Source of the DNA: Caryophanales bacterium
GTDB taxonomy: Bacteria > Bacillota > Bacilli > Bacillales > Bacillaceae_J
Length of the DNA stretch: 64,000 nucleotides
Assembly (NCBI GenBank): GCA_012840465.1
Contig: DULJ01000040.1
Location: 186,001 to 250,000, forward strand
Reading direction: 5' to 3'
Within the stretch, counting starts at the first letter, position 1. Every line of letters begins with the position of its first letter. The position numbers were made by a program, and so were the translations under genes. Positions 37,423 to 47,606 of the stretch are shown in pieces. The notes below the pieces were generated by a model. It searched no databases. It was given only the letters and a program-made list of their open reading frames with translations, and was not told the origin of the DNA.

Positions 37423-37673
37423 AACTTCATTCAGCAGAAGTCTCCCCCTTCTATAAGTGGTGAGATGAAAGCAAATTAGTATTTTAAATTCAGCGGGGTA
37501 CAAACCCCTGCTGAATAAAGTTAAAGCCTCCGGCGGATGCCACAGATTTTAAAAGGTAGCTTTTCGAGCTAAGATCAAAGACTAAGAACGCCACGTCCTG
37601 TGGCCACGTCTTTGTGACCCACATCCTGTGGGCCTAAAAAGTCTGGGCGCAAATACGCCAAGGCGAATTTGAT
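37421..37673 (+). repeat. Hairpin-rich dispersed repeat, copy E, in the gcvT leader
   Basis: Full-length 253-bp copy from TTAACTTCATTCAGCAG to GCGAATTTGAT. Inserted at the T run of the riboswitch terminator, it lengthens the gcvT leader so that read-through transcripts carry the whole repeat before the gcvT ribosome site. Confidence 0.92.
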
Positions 37674-37705
37674 GTCTTATAAATAAAAAAGCAAGGAGGG
37701 GTCTT

Positions 37706-38809
37706 ATGGCTGACCTTAAGCGTACACCGTTATTTCCTTTATATGAGGACCATGGTGCAAAAACGATTGATTTTGGAGGATGGGATTTGCCTGTTCAATT
37801 TTCCTCTATTAAGGAGGAACATGAGGCGGTTCGTACAAAAGCAGGATTGTTTGACGTTTCCCACATGGGTGAAATTGAAGTGAAGGGTGCAGGTAGTCTG
37901 CCTTTTCTACAAAAAGTTATGACAAATGATATCGCCTTGTTACAGGATAGCGATATATTGTACACTGCCATGTGTTATGAAAATGGCGGAACGGTTGACG
38001 ACCTTTTGATATATAAACGCAAAGACAATGATTATTTGTTAGTTGTTAATGCAGCGAATACAGATAAGGATTTTGACTGGTTAATGGAGCATGTTTTTGG
38101 TGATGTTGAAGTTACTAATACTTCTCCAGAAGTTGCCCAATTAGCACTTCAAGGACCGTTAGCAGAGGAAACACTTCAAAAATTAACAACTACAGATTTA
38201 AATGAAATAAAAAATTTCAAATTTAAAGAAGATATTGATCTGAACGGGATTAAGGCACTTGTTTCCCGTACTGGCTATACCGGTGAAGATGGGTTTGAAA
38301 TCTATTGCAAGGCATCTGAAGCACAAAAGTTATGGAAAATGATCTTAGAAGTAGGCGCGGGGCTTGGGGTTCAGCCGATCGGTTTAGGGGCCCGTGATAC
38401 ATTGCGGTTTGAAGCAAGACTTGCGTTGTATGGTCAGGAATTAGATGCAGATATTTCACCATTAGAGGCAGGAATTGGCTTTGCAGTTAAAGTAAATAAA
38501 GCAGCTGATTTCATCGGTAAAGAGGCATTGAAAAAACAAAAAGAGAAAGGCTTAATCCGCAAAATAGTTGGAATTGAAATGGTTGAGCGTGGGATTCCTC
38601 GCCATGGCTATAAGGTTTACAACGGAAGTGAGGAAATTGGCCATATTACATCTGGAACTCAATCTCCAACGTTAAATAAATCAATCGGCCTGGCCATTTT
38701 AAAGAGTGAATTTACTAGCAATGGAACAGAAGTCAGGATTGAGGTACGACCTGGTAAATTTGCAAAAGCAAAGGTTGTAGCCACGCCATTCTATAAACGC
38801 CAAAAGTAA
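37706..38809 (+). CDS. gcvT: GcvT, aminomethyltransferase (glycine cleavage T-protein)
   Basis: 367 aa. Transfers the methylene group from H-protein-bound glycine to THF. Folate-binding core [43 protein letters not shown] (with the catalytic Asp region) visible. AGGAGGGG site. First gene of gcvT-gcvPA-gcvPB under the glycine riboswitch. Confidence 0.97.
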   Translation: MADLKRTPLFPLYEDHGAKTIDFGGWDLPVQFSSIKEEHEAVRTKAGLFDVSHMGEIEVKGAGSLPFLQKVMTNDIALLQDSDILYTAMCYENGGTVDDLLIYKRKDNDYLLVVNAANTDKDFDWLMEHVFGDVEVTNTSPEVAQLALQGPLAEETLQKLTTTDLNEIKNFKFKEDIDLNGIKALVSRTGYTGEDGFEIYCKASEAQKLWKMILEVGAGLGVQPIGLGARDTLRFEARLALYGQELDADISPLEAGIGFAVKVNKAADFIGKEALKKQKEKGLIRKIVGIEMVERGIPRHGYKVYNGSEEIGHITSGTQSPTLNKSIGLAILKSEFTSNGTEVRIEVRPGKFAKAKVVATPFYKRQK

Positions 38810-38820
38810 GGGGGAGCAGA

Positions 38821-40167
38821 ATGAATTATCGTTATTTGCCAATGACAGAGCAGGATAAAAAAGGAATGTTAGAAGCAATCGGGGTCAATTCTATTGATGA
38901 ATTATTTTCGAATATTCCGGAAGAGGTCCGCTTTAAGGGATCATTAAATTTAAAAGCGCCTTTAGCAGAGCACGAATTAATGAAGGAATTTTCAAGATTA
39001 GCTGGATTAAACAAGGATCTTAAAGCAAATGTTTCATTTTTAGGAGCAGGCGTCTATGACCACTATATTCCGGTTATCGTTGATCATGTTATTTCTAGGT
39101 CTGAGTTTTATACAGCCTATACACCATACCAGCCGGAAATCTCCCAAGGTGAGCTGCAAGCCATTTTTGAATTCCAAACGATGGTTTGTGAATTAACGGG
39201 AATGGATGTTGCTAACTCATCGATGTATGATGGCGGTACTGCACTTGCTGAGGCGGCTACCTTGAGTGCTGGTCAAACCAATCGCAACAAAGTATTAATT
39301 TCTAAGGCTGTTCATCCTGAATATCGCACAGTTCTTAAAACCTATGCCCGCGGACAGCATCTAGAGGTCATTGAAATTGATATTGAAAATGGAAAAACAG
39401 ATTTGAATGATTTGAAAAATAAAATGTCTGAGGATGTAGCTTGTTTTGTTGCTCAATATCCAAATTTCTTGGGTCAAGTTGAAGCTCTAAAGGAGATTGA
39501 GGAGATTGTCCATGAAAATAAAGCGCTGTTCGTCGTATCAAGTAATCCTTTGGCTCTTGGATTATTAACACCTCCTAGGGCGTTTGGGGCAGATATCGTT
39601 ATTGGTGATGTGCAAGTTTTTGGAATTCCTGCTCAGTTTGGAGGCCCACATTGCGGCTATTTTGCTGTAACGAAAAAGTTAATGAGAAAAGTACCTGGTC
39701 GTTTAATAGGACGGACTGTAGATGAGGACGGAAAACGTGGCTTTGTATTAACCCTTCAAGCGCGTGAGCAGCATATCCGCCGTGAAAAAGCGACTTCAAA
39801 TATTTGTTCCAATCAGGCCTTGAACGCATTAGCTGCAGCTGTGGCGATGACGGCCTTAGGTAAAAAAGGTTTGAAGGAAATGGCATTACAAAATGTTGCC
39901 AAAGCCCAATATGCTAAGAAAAAGCTAGAAAAGGCTGGGTTGAAATCTCCTTATACTGGTGCATTCTTTAATGAATTTGTTATTGATTGTGGAAAATCAG
40001 TGAAGGAAATTAACGAGAATTTACTTCAAAAAGGAATTATTGGTGGATATGATCTAGGCAATGATTATGCCGAGCTTAGCGGCCATATGCTTGTAGCTAT
40101 AACAGAATTAAGAACAAAAGAAGAAATCGATTTGTTTGCTAGGGAAATGGAGGGGTACCATGCTTAA
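38821..40167 (+). CDS. gcvPA: GcvPA, glycine decarboxylase subunit 1
   Basis: 448 aa, N-terminal half of P-protein. Typical [37 protein letters not shown] and GGPHCGYFA. Works with GcvPB to decarboxylate glycine. 11 bp after gcvT, overlaps gcvPB by 8 nt. Confidence 0.97.
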   Translation: MNYRYLPMTEQDKKGMLEAIGVNSIDELFSNIPEEVRFKGSLNLKAPLAEHELMKEFSRLAGLNKDLKANVSFLGAGVYDHYIPVIVDHVISRSEFYTAYTPYQPEISQGELQAIFEFQTMVCELTGMDVANSSMYDGGTALAEAATLSAGQTNRNKVLISKAVHPEYRTVLKTYARGQHLEVIEIDIENGKTDLNDLKNKMSEDVACFVAQYPNFLGQVEALKEIEEIVHENKALFVVSSNPLALGLLTPPRAFGADIVIGDVQVFGIPAQFGGPHCGYFAVTKKLMRKVPGRLIGRTVDEDGKRGFVLTLQAREQHIRREKATSNICSNQALNALAAAVAMTALGKKGLKEMALQNVAKAQYAKKKLEKAGLKSPYTGAFFNEFVIDCGKSVKEINENLLQKGIIGGYDLGNDYAELSGHMLVAITELRTKEEIDLFAREMEGYHA

Positions 40168-41617
40168 GCAAGATCAGCCATTAATTTTTGAAATTACGAA
40201 AGAAGGAAGGGTTGGTTACAGTCTTCCAGAATTGGATGTTCCTGAAATCAATGTGGAGGATCTGTTTGGTGGGGACTACATTCGTAAAACTGAACCTGAA
40301 TTACCACAAGTGTCAGAACTAGATATTATGCGCCATTATACAGCATTATCTAGAAGAAACCATGGTGTTGACACTGGTTTTTACCCACTTGGCTCTTGTA
40401 CGATGAAATATAATCCTAAAGTCAATGAGACTATCGTTCGTTTACCTGGATTTAGCCATATCCATCCGTATCAAAGTGAAAGCTCTGTTCAAGGGGCTTT
40501 AGAATTAATGTATGAGTTACAAACTGACCTTGCAGAGATTACTGGAATGGATCAAGTAACATTACAGCCGGCAGCGGGTGCCCATGGTGAATGGACGGGG
40601 TTGATGCTCATTAGAGCCTATCACGAAGCAAACGGTGACTTTGGCCGAACAAAAGTAATTGTACCTGACTCCGCACATGGAACCAATCCAGCTTCTGCAG
40701 CAGTAGCTGGATTTGAGGCAATTACAGTTAAATCGGATGAAAACGGTCTTGTTGATTTGGAAGACTTAAAGCAGGTAGTCGGTGCCGATACAGCGGCATT
40801 AATGCTTACCAATCCTAATACATTGGGCTTATTCGAAAAACATATTGTTGAGATCGCCAAAATCGTTCATGAAGCGGGTGGTAAGGTATACTATGATGGT
40901 GCTAATTTAAATGCCATTTTGGGGAAAGCACGCCCAGGGGATATGGGATTTGACGTAGTTCACTTAAACCTTCATAAAACATTTACGGGTCCACACGGCG
41001 GCGGTGGTCCAGGTTCAGGTCCTGTTGGAGTTAAAGCAGATTTAATACCATATTTACCAGTACCATTAGCAGCCAAAAATGAAGCAGGTTTTTATTTAGA
41101 CTATAATAAGCCACAAACGATCGGTCGTGTAAAACCATTCCATGGTAATTTCGGCATTTATGTTCGTGCCTACGCTTATATTCGTACAATGGGTCCGGAA
41201 GGCTTAAGGCTTGTTTCAGAATATGCTGTTTTAAATGCCAACTATATGATGAGAAGACTCGCTCCATATTTTGAATTACCACATGATACTCATTGTATGC
41301 ATGAGTTCGTATTATCAGGTAGCCGCCAGAAAAAGCTTGGTGTCCGTACATTGGATATTGCGAAGCGATTATTAGATTTCAGTTACCATCCACCAACAAT
41401 ATACTTCCCGCTTATTGTTGAGGAATGTATGATGATTGAACCAACGGAAACGGAATCTAAGGAAACGCTTGATGAATTTATTGATGTCATGATTCAAATT
41501 GCCAAGGAAGTTGAGGAAACACCAGAGGTTGTTCAAGCAGCGCCTCATCATACGGTCGTGAAACGCCTTGACGAAACGTTGGCAGCGAGAAAACCTGTAT
41601 TACGTTATGAAAAATAA
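40160..41617 (+). CDS. gcvPB: GcvPB, glycine decarboxylase subunit 2
   Basis: 485 aa, carries the PLP-binding Lys in [21 protein letters not shown] 40160 has GGAGGGG upstream and lies within the end of gcvPA. C-terminal [26 protein letters not shown] typical. Terminator follows at 41628. The H-protein and lipoamide dehydrogenase are elsewhere; lipM, needed for lipoylating H-protein, is close by at 42324. Confidence 0.97.
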   Translation: MLKQDQPLIFEITKEGRVGYSLPELDVPEINVEDLFGGDYIRKTEPELPQVSELDIMRHYTALSRRNHGVDTGFYPLGSCTMKYNPKVNETIVRLPGFSHIHPYQSESSVQGALELMYELQTDLAEITGMDQVTLQPAAGAHGEWTGLMLIRAYHEANGDFGRTKVIVPDSAHGTNPASAAVAGFEAITVKSDENGLVDLEDLKQVVGADTAALMLTNPNTLGLFEKHIVEIAKIVHEAGGKVYYDGANLNAILGKARPGDMGFDVVHLNLHKTFTGPHGGGGPGSGPVGVKADLIPYLPVPLAAKNEAGFYLDYNKPQTIGRVKPFHGNFGIYVRAYAYIRTMGPEGLRLVSEYAVLNANYMMRRLAPYFELPHDTHCMHEFVLSGSRQKKLGVRTLDIAKRLLDFSYHPPTIYFPLIVEECMMIEPTETESKETLDEFIDVMIQIAKEVEETPEVVQAAPHHTVVKRLDETLAARKPVLRYEK

Positions 41618-41627
41618 ATGGAATAAT

Positions 41628-41654
41628 AAAGGAGCTGAGATTCAGCTCCTTTTA
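41628..41654 (+). terminator. gcvPB terminator
   Basis: AAAGGAGCTGA-gat-TCAGCTCCTTTT. Confidence 0.9.
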
Positions 41655-41657
41655 CCT

Positions 41658-41732
41658 GTCTAGCTTCAGCGCCTATCGCCTAGCAAACTTCAGGTCTCCT
41701 CCCTACGATAAGCAAGGCGCTTCCGCTTTTCT
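41658..41732. repeat. Dispersed repeat, CTAGC...CCTCCCTACGATAAG...GGCGCTT type
   Basis: TGTCTAGCTTCAGCGCCTA ... CTCCCTACGATAAGCAAGGCGCTTCCGCTTTTCTT between convergent gcvPB and yqhL. Shares CTCCCTACGATAAG and GCTTCCGC with the repeat at 63621-63806. Similar sequences are, as I recall, common in Bacillaceae intergenic regions. Confidence 0.65.
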
Positions 41733-41734
41733 TA

Positions 41735-42115
41735 TTATTTCTTTTTAACTTTCCCTGTCCAAGTTTTAAAACCACCTTTAAGGTGATTAATGTCTTTATG
41801 TCCTAATTTTTTCAAAATACCTGCAGCCTGTGCACTGCGCATTCCACTTTGGCAATATAAGTAAACCGGCATATCTTGACGTATTTCACTTTTTCTCATT
41901 CGAAGTTGACTAAGTGGAATATTTCGGGCACCTAATATATGTCCGTTATTAAATTCATTCGGCTCGCGTACATCGATGATCTGTGCTTTACGATAACCAG
42001 CTATGAATTCTTCTTCTGTTAACGTTTTTAAGTAGCGTTTTTGGTAAAGCTTTGTACCAACAAAATAAACGATAATTGCTACGATCGTTATAATTAATAA
42101 AGTTAATGAATTCAT
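41735..42115 (-). CDS. yqhL: YqhL, membrane-anchored rhodanese
   Basis: 126 aa. N-terminal membrane helix (SLTLLIITIVAIIVYFVG), then a rhodanese domain with IDVREPNEFNNGHILGARNIP and active-site loop YCQSGMRS. Possibly a sulfurtransferase at the membrane. GGAGG before ATG 42115; the frame extends 13 codons upstream. Confidence 0.9.
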   Translation of the reverse strand: MNSLTLLIITIVAIIVYFVGTKLYQKRYLKTLTEEEFIAGYRKAQIIDVREPNEFNNGHILGARNIPLSQLRMRKSEIRQDMPVYLYCQSGMRSAQAAGILKKLGHKDINHLKGGFKTWTGKVKKK

Positions 42116-42323
42116 TGTAAAAACTCCTCCCCCATTTTTCGCGAAAACGTCCACCTATAATTATATAAAGGTTTGTTTCAATAGGCAAAGAAAATAAGAA
42201 AAATAATTATCTGGAACAAGTTAGTAAATGTGTTTTGGTAATTAGCTTCATTTTGGTAGACTAAATAATAGTTTCATTATAAATATATTCAAAGTGTGTT
42301 TGATAAAAAGGAGTCAAGATCAA

Positions 42324-43160
42324 ATGAAAAAGGAAGTATGGAACTTTATAGATTCAGGGAACTGTTCTCCAAGCTTTAATATGGCTTGTGATGAAGCACT
42401 GTTAACCTGGCATAGTGAAGGGAAAATTGGTCCAACGATTCGATTTTATGGATGGAATCCTCCAACACTTTCAATCGGCTATTTTCAAACAGTAGAAACG
42501 GAAATTAATATGGATGCTGTGAGAGAGCAGAAATTAGGATTCGTTCGAAGACCTACGGGTGGCAGGGCAGTTTTGCACGATAAGGAATTAACATACAGCG
42601 TTATTGTTTCAGAGGAACATCCGAAAATGCCCCAATCCGTAACAGAAGCATATCGGGTTATTTCGGAAGGAATTTTAGAAGGCTTTAAGGAGCTGGGGCT
42701 TGATGCTTATTTTGCCATACCATCAACATCTAGGGAGCAGAAGGAATTGAAAAATCCAAGATCCTCTGTTTGTTTTGATGCACCATCATGGTATGAATTA
42801 GTTGTCGAGGGGAGAAAAGTTGCTGGTAGTGCCCAAACTAGACAAAAGGGTGTGATTTTACAGCATGGCTCCATACTACTAGATATAGATGAAGAGCAGC
42901 TTTTTAGTTTATTTAAATTTAATAATGAGCGGATCAAGGAGCGGATGCAATCCGCATTTAGCAAAAAAGCTGTTGCGATAAATAGGCTTGCTCAGAAACC
43001 AGTATCATTAGAACAAGCAAAACGGGCATTCAAAGATGGTTTCGAAAAAGGTCTTGAAATTGAGCTTGAACCATATATACTAAGTGAGGGAGAATTAAAA
43101 ATTATAAAGAATATTGAAGTCGAAAAATATTTAAATGATGTGTGGAATTTTCGAAAATAG
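42324..43160 (+). CDS. lipM: LipM, octanoyl-[ACP]:GcvH octanoyltransferase
   Basis: 278 aa. Transfers octanoate from ACP to glycine cleavage H-protein, the first step of lipoate synthesis in Bacillus. Family core [34 protein letters not shown], and [25 protein letters not shown] with the catalytic Cys. AAGGAG ten bases before ATG 42324. Its placement near gcv makes biochemical sense. Confidence 0.95.
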   Translation: MKKEVWNFIDSGNCSPSFNMACDEALLTWHSEGKIGPTIRFYGWNPPTLSIGYFQTVETEINMDAVREQKLGFVRRPTGGRAVLHDKELTYSVIVSEEHPKMPQSVTEAYRVISEGILEGFKELGLDAYFAIPSTSREQKELKNPRSSVCFDAPSWYELVVEGRKVAGSAQTRQKGVILQHGSILLDIDEEQLFSLFKFNNERIKERMQSAFSKKAVAINRLAQKPVSLEQAKRAFKDGFEKGLEIELEPYILSEGELKIIKNIEVEKYLNDVWNFRK

Positions 43161-43182
43161 ATAATGGAGTCGAAATTTACAT

Positions 43183-43213
43183 AAAAAATGTGGTACTAAA
43201 GCCACATTTTTTT
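43183..43213 (+). terminator. lipM terminator
   Basis: AAAAAATGTGG ... CCACATTTTTTT. Confidence 0.88.
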
Positions 43214-43375
43214 GTTTGTTTTTCCAAAGATGTTGATAAATCGTCGATTAAATTTTGCAAACAAGAAATTTTTCCATATTTCGTTATTTTAATCGAAAAT
43301 AGCACTAAAATCTTTATTTTTCTCTTATTTTTAATGAATTACTAGTTTGACAAAAAGTGTCCTTTTTAGTTGTTA

Positions 43376-43424
43376 GCACAACATGTAGTGGGTATCCAAA
43401 TATTACCGACACTATATATTGATT
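43376..43424 (+). promoter_or_regulatory. Pair of NrdR boxes upstream of nrdJ
   Basis: GCACAACATGTAGTGG (43376-43391) and ACACTATATATTGATT (43409-43424) both fit the NrdR consensus acaCwAtATaTwgtgt, 33 bp apart start to start, close to three helical turns, as in known tandem NrdR sites. NrdR represses ribonucleotide reductase genes when dATP is high. TTGACA at 43347 and TATATT inside box 2 may belong to the promoter. The rest of 43214-43534 shows nothing else. Confidence 0.7.
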
Positions 43425-43534
43425 CCAAGACGATGTTATGGTACGGTATGTATATTGAAATAAACAACAAGAATACCTACTAGAATTTAAAACTAACTTA
43501 AACTTTATTAATAGTTTTAAGGGGAGATGGAGTA

Positions 43535-44980
43535 ATGGTGACGGCTGCTGCCGAAAAAATGATGGTTGATGTAGAAAGATTAAATAAGGACATTGCATTG
43601 TTCCCACAGGTCCACGAAATTACAGAAGATATGAAACTTACCCATAAAGGTGTATCACGCCTGGTAATGCTTGACAGATATGCGTTTAAGGATACTGAAA
43701 AGATCACGCTAGCAACGGGGGATTTTGTTGTTCTTACTATTAAAGAGGACCCTAAGTTTCCTGCCCGTGGTACGGGTTTTATACAAGATATTGATTGGGA
43801 AAATAATAAAGCCGTCGTATTAGTCGAGGAAGAGTTTCGCGGGGTGTTTGATACAGAAAAGGAAGTTAAGACAGGCCTTATTACCCGCTCACTTGATGTA
43901 ATCGAAAAACCACTTGAAATTTATTATGAGCAAGTTGCAAAGCGTGTTGCGACAGGCCTTGCTGAAGTAGAAGAAACAGAAGAAAAACGTCAAGAATGGT
44001 TCAAAAAGTTCTATGAAGAGCTTTCCGACTTGAACTTTATCCCAGCTGGTCGTGTACTTTACGGTGCAGGCTCAGGTACAGCCGTGACCTTCTTTAATTG
44101 TTACGTTATGCCGTTTGTTCAGGACTCAAGAGGCGGAATTTCTGAACACCGCACACAAGTAATGGAAATTATGAGCCGTGGCGGCGGCGTTGGTACGAAC
44201 GGTTCAACACTGCGTCCTCGTAACACATTAGCACGCGGGGTAAACGGAAAATCCTCTGGCTCCGTTTCTTGGTTAGATGACATTGCGAAACTGACACATT
44301 TGGTTGAGCAGGGTGGTTCCCGCCGCGGAGCGCAGATGATAATGTTGGCGGACTGGCATCCTGATGTTGTTGAATTTATTATTTCAAAAATGCAAAATCC
44401 AAGAATACTTCGCTTTTTAATTGATAACACAAAAGATGAACATATTAAAAAGCTTGCTAAAGATAAATTAAAATTTACACCGTTATCGGAAACTGAAAAA
44501 GCAATGTATCAAGGTATTGTAAATTATAAAACAATCACTGGAACAGGTGGTTTCCCTGATAAAGTAATCCGTGAAGCTGAAGATAAGCTTGAAACGGGTG
44601 GACATTATAGCGTTCATAATCCTGAGTTTCTAACTGGTGCTAATATCTCAGTATGTTTAACTAAAGATTTTATGGATGCCGTTGAAAAAGACGAATATTA
44701 CGAATTAAAATTCCCTGATGTAGAAAATTACAATCAAGAGGAAATGAAAGTATACAATGAAGAATGGTACAAAGTTGGTGATGTCCGTGAATGGGAAAAA
44801 CGTGGGCATAGAGTACGTGTTTACAGAAAAATTCGTGCGAAGGAGCTTTGGAACCTAATCAATATTTGTGCAACATACTCAGCGGAACCAGGTATTTTCT
44901 TCATCGATAATGCCAATGACATGACAAATGCACGTGCCTATGGTCATCAAGTAGTTGCAACGAATCCGTGTGGGGAACAA
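43535..44980 (+). CDS. nrdJ: NrdJ, B12-type class II ribonucleotide reductase, exon 1
   Basis: 482 codons, MVTAAAEKMMVDVERLNKDIALFPQ to ATNPCGEQ. Reduces ribonucleotides to deoxyribonucleotides with an adenosylcobalamin-generated radical. First redox Cys in TFFNCYVMPFVQDSRGG; substrate loop GTNGSTLRPRN; NPCGE carries the catalytic Asn, radical Cys and Glu. The frame would hit a stop five codons into the intron. GGGGAG site before the ATG. Spliced with exon 2 it gives an 853-aa protein, the usual NrdJ size. Confidence 0.93.
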
Positions 44981-45638
44981 GTGCGAAAGGTAGCATAATA
45001 ATCATTACCTAAAGAGGTGAGAGATTAGGATATAACATCTCTCTGGACAGTCGACTTACTTGGATGGAGAAATACCACCGGGGACAATAGCATGTCGGAA
45101 AAGCGGAAGAAGGAAGTAAACTGCGAGAAGCCTTCGTTCTGCGAGTCCAAGTTCTATATGGCTAAAGCTAAACTGCCTTAATCCTAGATTCTTCGCTCGA
45201 ACCGCAGAGAGTCTCATACTTCGCAGTTAAAATGAGATTGTGCTTGAGTTACCATGATTGGTTGTTCGTCAAGGTAAATATCCTCCTAAGCACCGAAGCA
45301 CGATAAGTGTGATAAGAATCGAACGGGAAGCCTAAGTAGAACCAGTGATTATTATTGTGAACCTTTGATTCTTCGCTAGGAACGTCGAAAGACTATGGAA
45401 TACATGTTACACCCTAAAAGTGAAACCTCTGTGATTCCTGAATATCTATTAGCGGAGAACGGAGCTGTCATAGTAGTCCGAGGAACCTGAAATAACAGGT
45501 ATAGCCGTAAATCGGAAGCGGGAAAGCCGCCCACACATATATGGAAGCATATATGACACCCGACCTAATCAGTCATTATGGGTGCTGGCGAAGGACAGCA
45601 GGTTAAAATAGATACAAAACATTGAGGAGGTATGCGAA

Positions 45639-47471
45639 ATGCAAAAAGCTGAAACAGTGTTAGGTATCGTCGAGAGTAAATCAAAATCTGACAAACATTA
45701 TAAATTCGATAGACTATACCGAAACTTATTTAACCCAGACTTTTACCTTCAAGCATATGGAAAGATGTATGCAAAAGAAGGGAATATGACTAAAGGCACT
45801 GACGAAGAAACAATAGATGGTTTTGGATTGAAGAAAGTCAATGAAGTTATTGAACTCATGAAAAACGAACAATATCATTTCAAACCAGTAAGACGAGTTT
45901 ACATTCCTAAAAAGGATGGTTCAAAACGACCTCTAGGAATTCCTAGCTTTTATGACAAATTGATTCAAGAAATTAGCCGAAGTATTCTCGAAGCCATTTA
46001 TGAACCGAAATTTAGTAAAAACTCACATGGATTTAGACCTAACAGAAGTTATCACACAGCTTTAAAACAGGTGAAAAGAGAGTGGACAGGTATCAAATGG
46101 GTCATCGAAGGAGACATCAAAAGATTTTTCGATAACATCAACCACGAAACCTTACTAAATATCCTAAATGAGAATATACATGATGGACGGTTCTTAGAAC
46201 TAATTAAACGTATGTTAGAAGCAGGGTATATGGAAGATTGGGTATTTCAGAAAACATACTCAGGAACGCCCCGAGGCGGAATAATAAGCCCTATACTGGC
46301 TAACATTTATTTAAATAAACTGGATGAGTTTGTAGAGAATGTTTTGATTCCTAAATACGAAACGAACAAAAAGAAGCGAAAAGTGAATCCAATATACAAT
46401 CGCATTAACGGAAAAATGGTAAGACTTTCGAAGAAAATAGATGACCTCAAAAGTTCCGATCCTATAAGGCAAGAACTTATCAATGAGTATCAGCTATTAG
46501 AAATCGAAAGACGAAACCATAAAGTTCTAGATGAAATGGATTCCGATTTCGTTAGAGTAAAATATGTTCGTTACGCCGATGACTTTATCATAGGGATTAT
46601 AGGAAGCAAGGAATTAACAGAGCAAATAAAAAAGGAAGTTGCGGAATTCCTAACAGCCGAACTAAAGCTCACCTTAAGCGAAGAAAAAACGCTTATCACA
46701 AACTTCAAAAATCCAGTAAAATTCCTTGGGTATGAAATGTATATACATGACTCCAACAAATACCTTGTCAAGAAATCAAATGGACGCATCTCGAGAGCGG
46801 TAAATGGAATACCAAGGCTAATGGTACCGAGAGAAGCAATAACGAAAAAGCTAGAGAAATTTACTCGAAATGGCGAAGCTGTTCATCGGAAAGAATTAAC
46901 CAACCTAGACATAGCGGAAATCATTAGTATTTACGCTTCAGAAGTAAGAGGGTTATATAATTACTACCGAATGGCAGATAATGTTGCTAACCAAATGAAT
47001 CGATTCAAACATTATCACCGAACCAGCTTAGCCAAAACAATTGCAGTTAAAATGCGAACGTCAGTCGCTAAAGTCAGACAAAAATACGAGGTTGATGGAA
47101 CAATCGGAACTGTCATCAAACGCGAAGCACCTAAAGAAGACTTAATCTATAAATACTATAACGATGGTTTCAGTAAAAACGATTATGTCGGAAACGCCAA
47201 TGATTCAGACGACCAACTTCCAAATGTAAACAAATATAGCGGAAGAAATGGTATCGTCAAAAGGCTAATGGCTAATAAGTGTGAAGTTTGCGGAACTGAT
47301 GATACAAACAAAAGTTACGAAGTCCATCACGTAAGAAAACTAAAAGACCTTAAAAAGAAGTACAAAGATAAAAAACCTCCATTCTGGGTGGAGATGATGA
47401 TATCAAGAAATCGTAAAACGCTTGTTTTGTGTGAAGAATGCCATATTAAACTACACAAAAACAAGCTGTAA
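45639..47471 (+). CDS. Intron-encoded protein: reverse transcriptase-maturase-HNH endonuclease (LtrA type)
   Basis: 610 aa in intron domain IV. Very similar in layout to LtrA: RT domain with PLGIPSFYDKLIQE, SHGFRPNRSYHTAL, TYSGTPRGGIISPILANIYL and catalytic YADD in VRYADDFIIG; maturase X region around RGLYNYYRMADN; C-terminal HNH endonuclease CEVCGTDD...YEVHHVRKLKDLKKK...KTLVLCEECHIKLHKN. Helps splicing and retrohoming. AGGAGG site. No frameshift or stop. Confidence 0.96.
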   Translation: MQKAETVLGIVESKSKSDKHYKFDRLYRNLFNPDFYLQAYGKMYAKEGNMTKGTDEETIDGFGLKKVNEVIELMKNEQYHFKPVRRVYIPKKDGSKRPLGIPSFYDKLIQEISRSILEAIYEPKFSKNSHGFRPNRSYHTALKQVKREWTGIKWVIEGDIKRFFDNINHETLLNILNENIHDGRFLELIKRMLEAGYMEDWVFQKTYSGTPRGGIISPILANIYLNKLDEFVENVLIPKYETNKKKRKVNPIYNRINGKMVRLSKKIDDLKSSDPIRQELINEYQLLEIERRNHKVLDEMDSDFVRVKYVRYADDFIIGIIGSKELTEQIKKEVAEFLTAELKLTLSEEKTLITNFKNPVKFLGYEMYIHDSNKYLVKKSNGRISRAVNGIPRLMVPREAITKKLEKFTRNGEAVHRKELTNLDIAEIISIYASEVRGLYNYYRMADNVANQMNRFKHYHRTSLAKTIAVKMRTSVAKVRQKYEVDGTIGTVIKREAPKEDLIYKYYNDGFSKNDYVGNANDSDDQLPNVNKYSGRNGIVKRLMANKCEVCGTDDTNKSYEVHHVRKLKDLKKKYKDKKPPFWVEMMISRNRKTLVLCEECHIKLHKNKL

Positions 47472-47511
47472 AGTTAGGGGTTTGTCAGAACTCGATGAAA
47501 TTTAACTGAGA

Positions 47512-47545
47512 GAGCCGTATGCGGGGAAACTTGCACGTACGGTTC
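47512..47545 (+). ncRNA. Group II intron domain V
   Basis: 34-nt catalytic hairpin GAGCCGTAT-GCGGGGAAACTTGCACG-TACGGTTC, a textbook domain V including the GAAA tetraloop and catalytic triad region. Confidence 0.95.
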
Positions 47546-47606
47546 GCAGGGGGAGGTCGGAAAAAGTGGTAGATTATACTACTAACTCGTCCGTCTTCTA
47601 CCCGAC

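Larger units (their letters stand above)
44981..47606 (+). mobile_element. Complete group II intron (group IIA / mitochondrial-like) inside nrdJ
   Basis: 2626 bp, 5' end GTGCGAAAGG, 3' end CCCGAC. Exon pairing can be read: EBS1 TTGTTC (45262-45267) is the exact complement of the last six exon-1 bases GAACAA; the base before EBS1 (G, 45261) pairs with the first exon-2 base (C, 47607), the delta pairing; CCGCA (45202-45206) can be EBS2 against TGTGG. Domain V at 47512 and a domain VI with branch A at 47600 (seven from the end) are present. EBS1 lies at intron position 282, as in Ll.LtrB. Looks splicing- and mobility-competent. Confidence 0.95.

Noticed and set aside
45001-45638. Gene-free 640-bp stretch after the first part of nrdJ, at first a separate RNA candidate
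   Set aside because: It is domains I-III of the group II intron: it lies between the GTGCG 5' end and the maturase gene and contains EBS1 at the expected distance.
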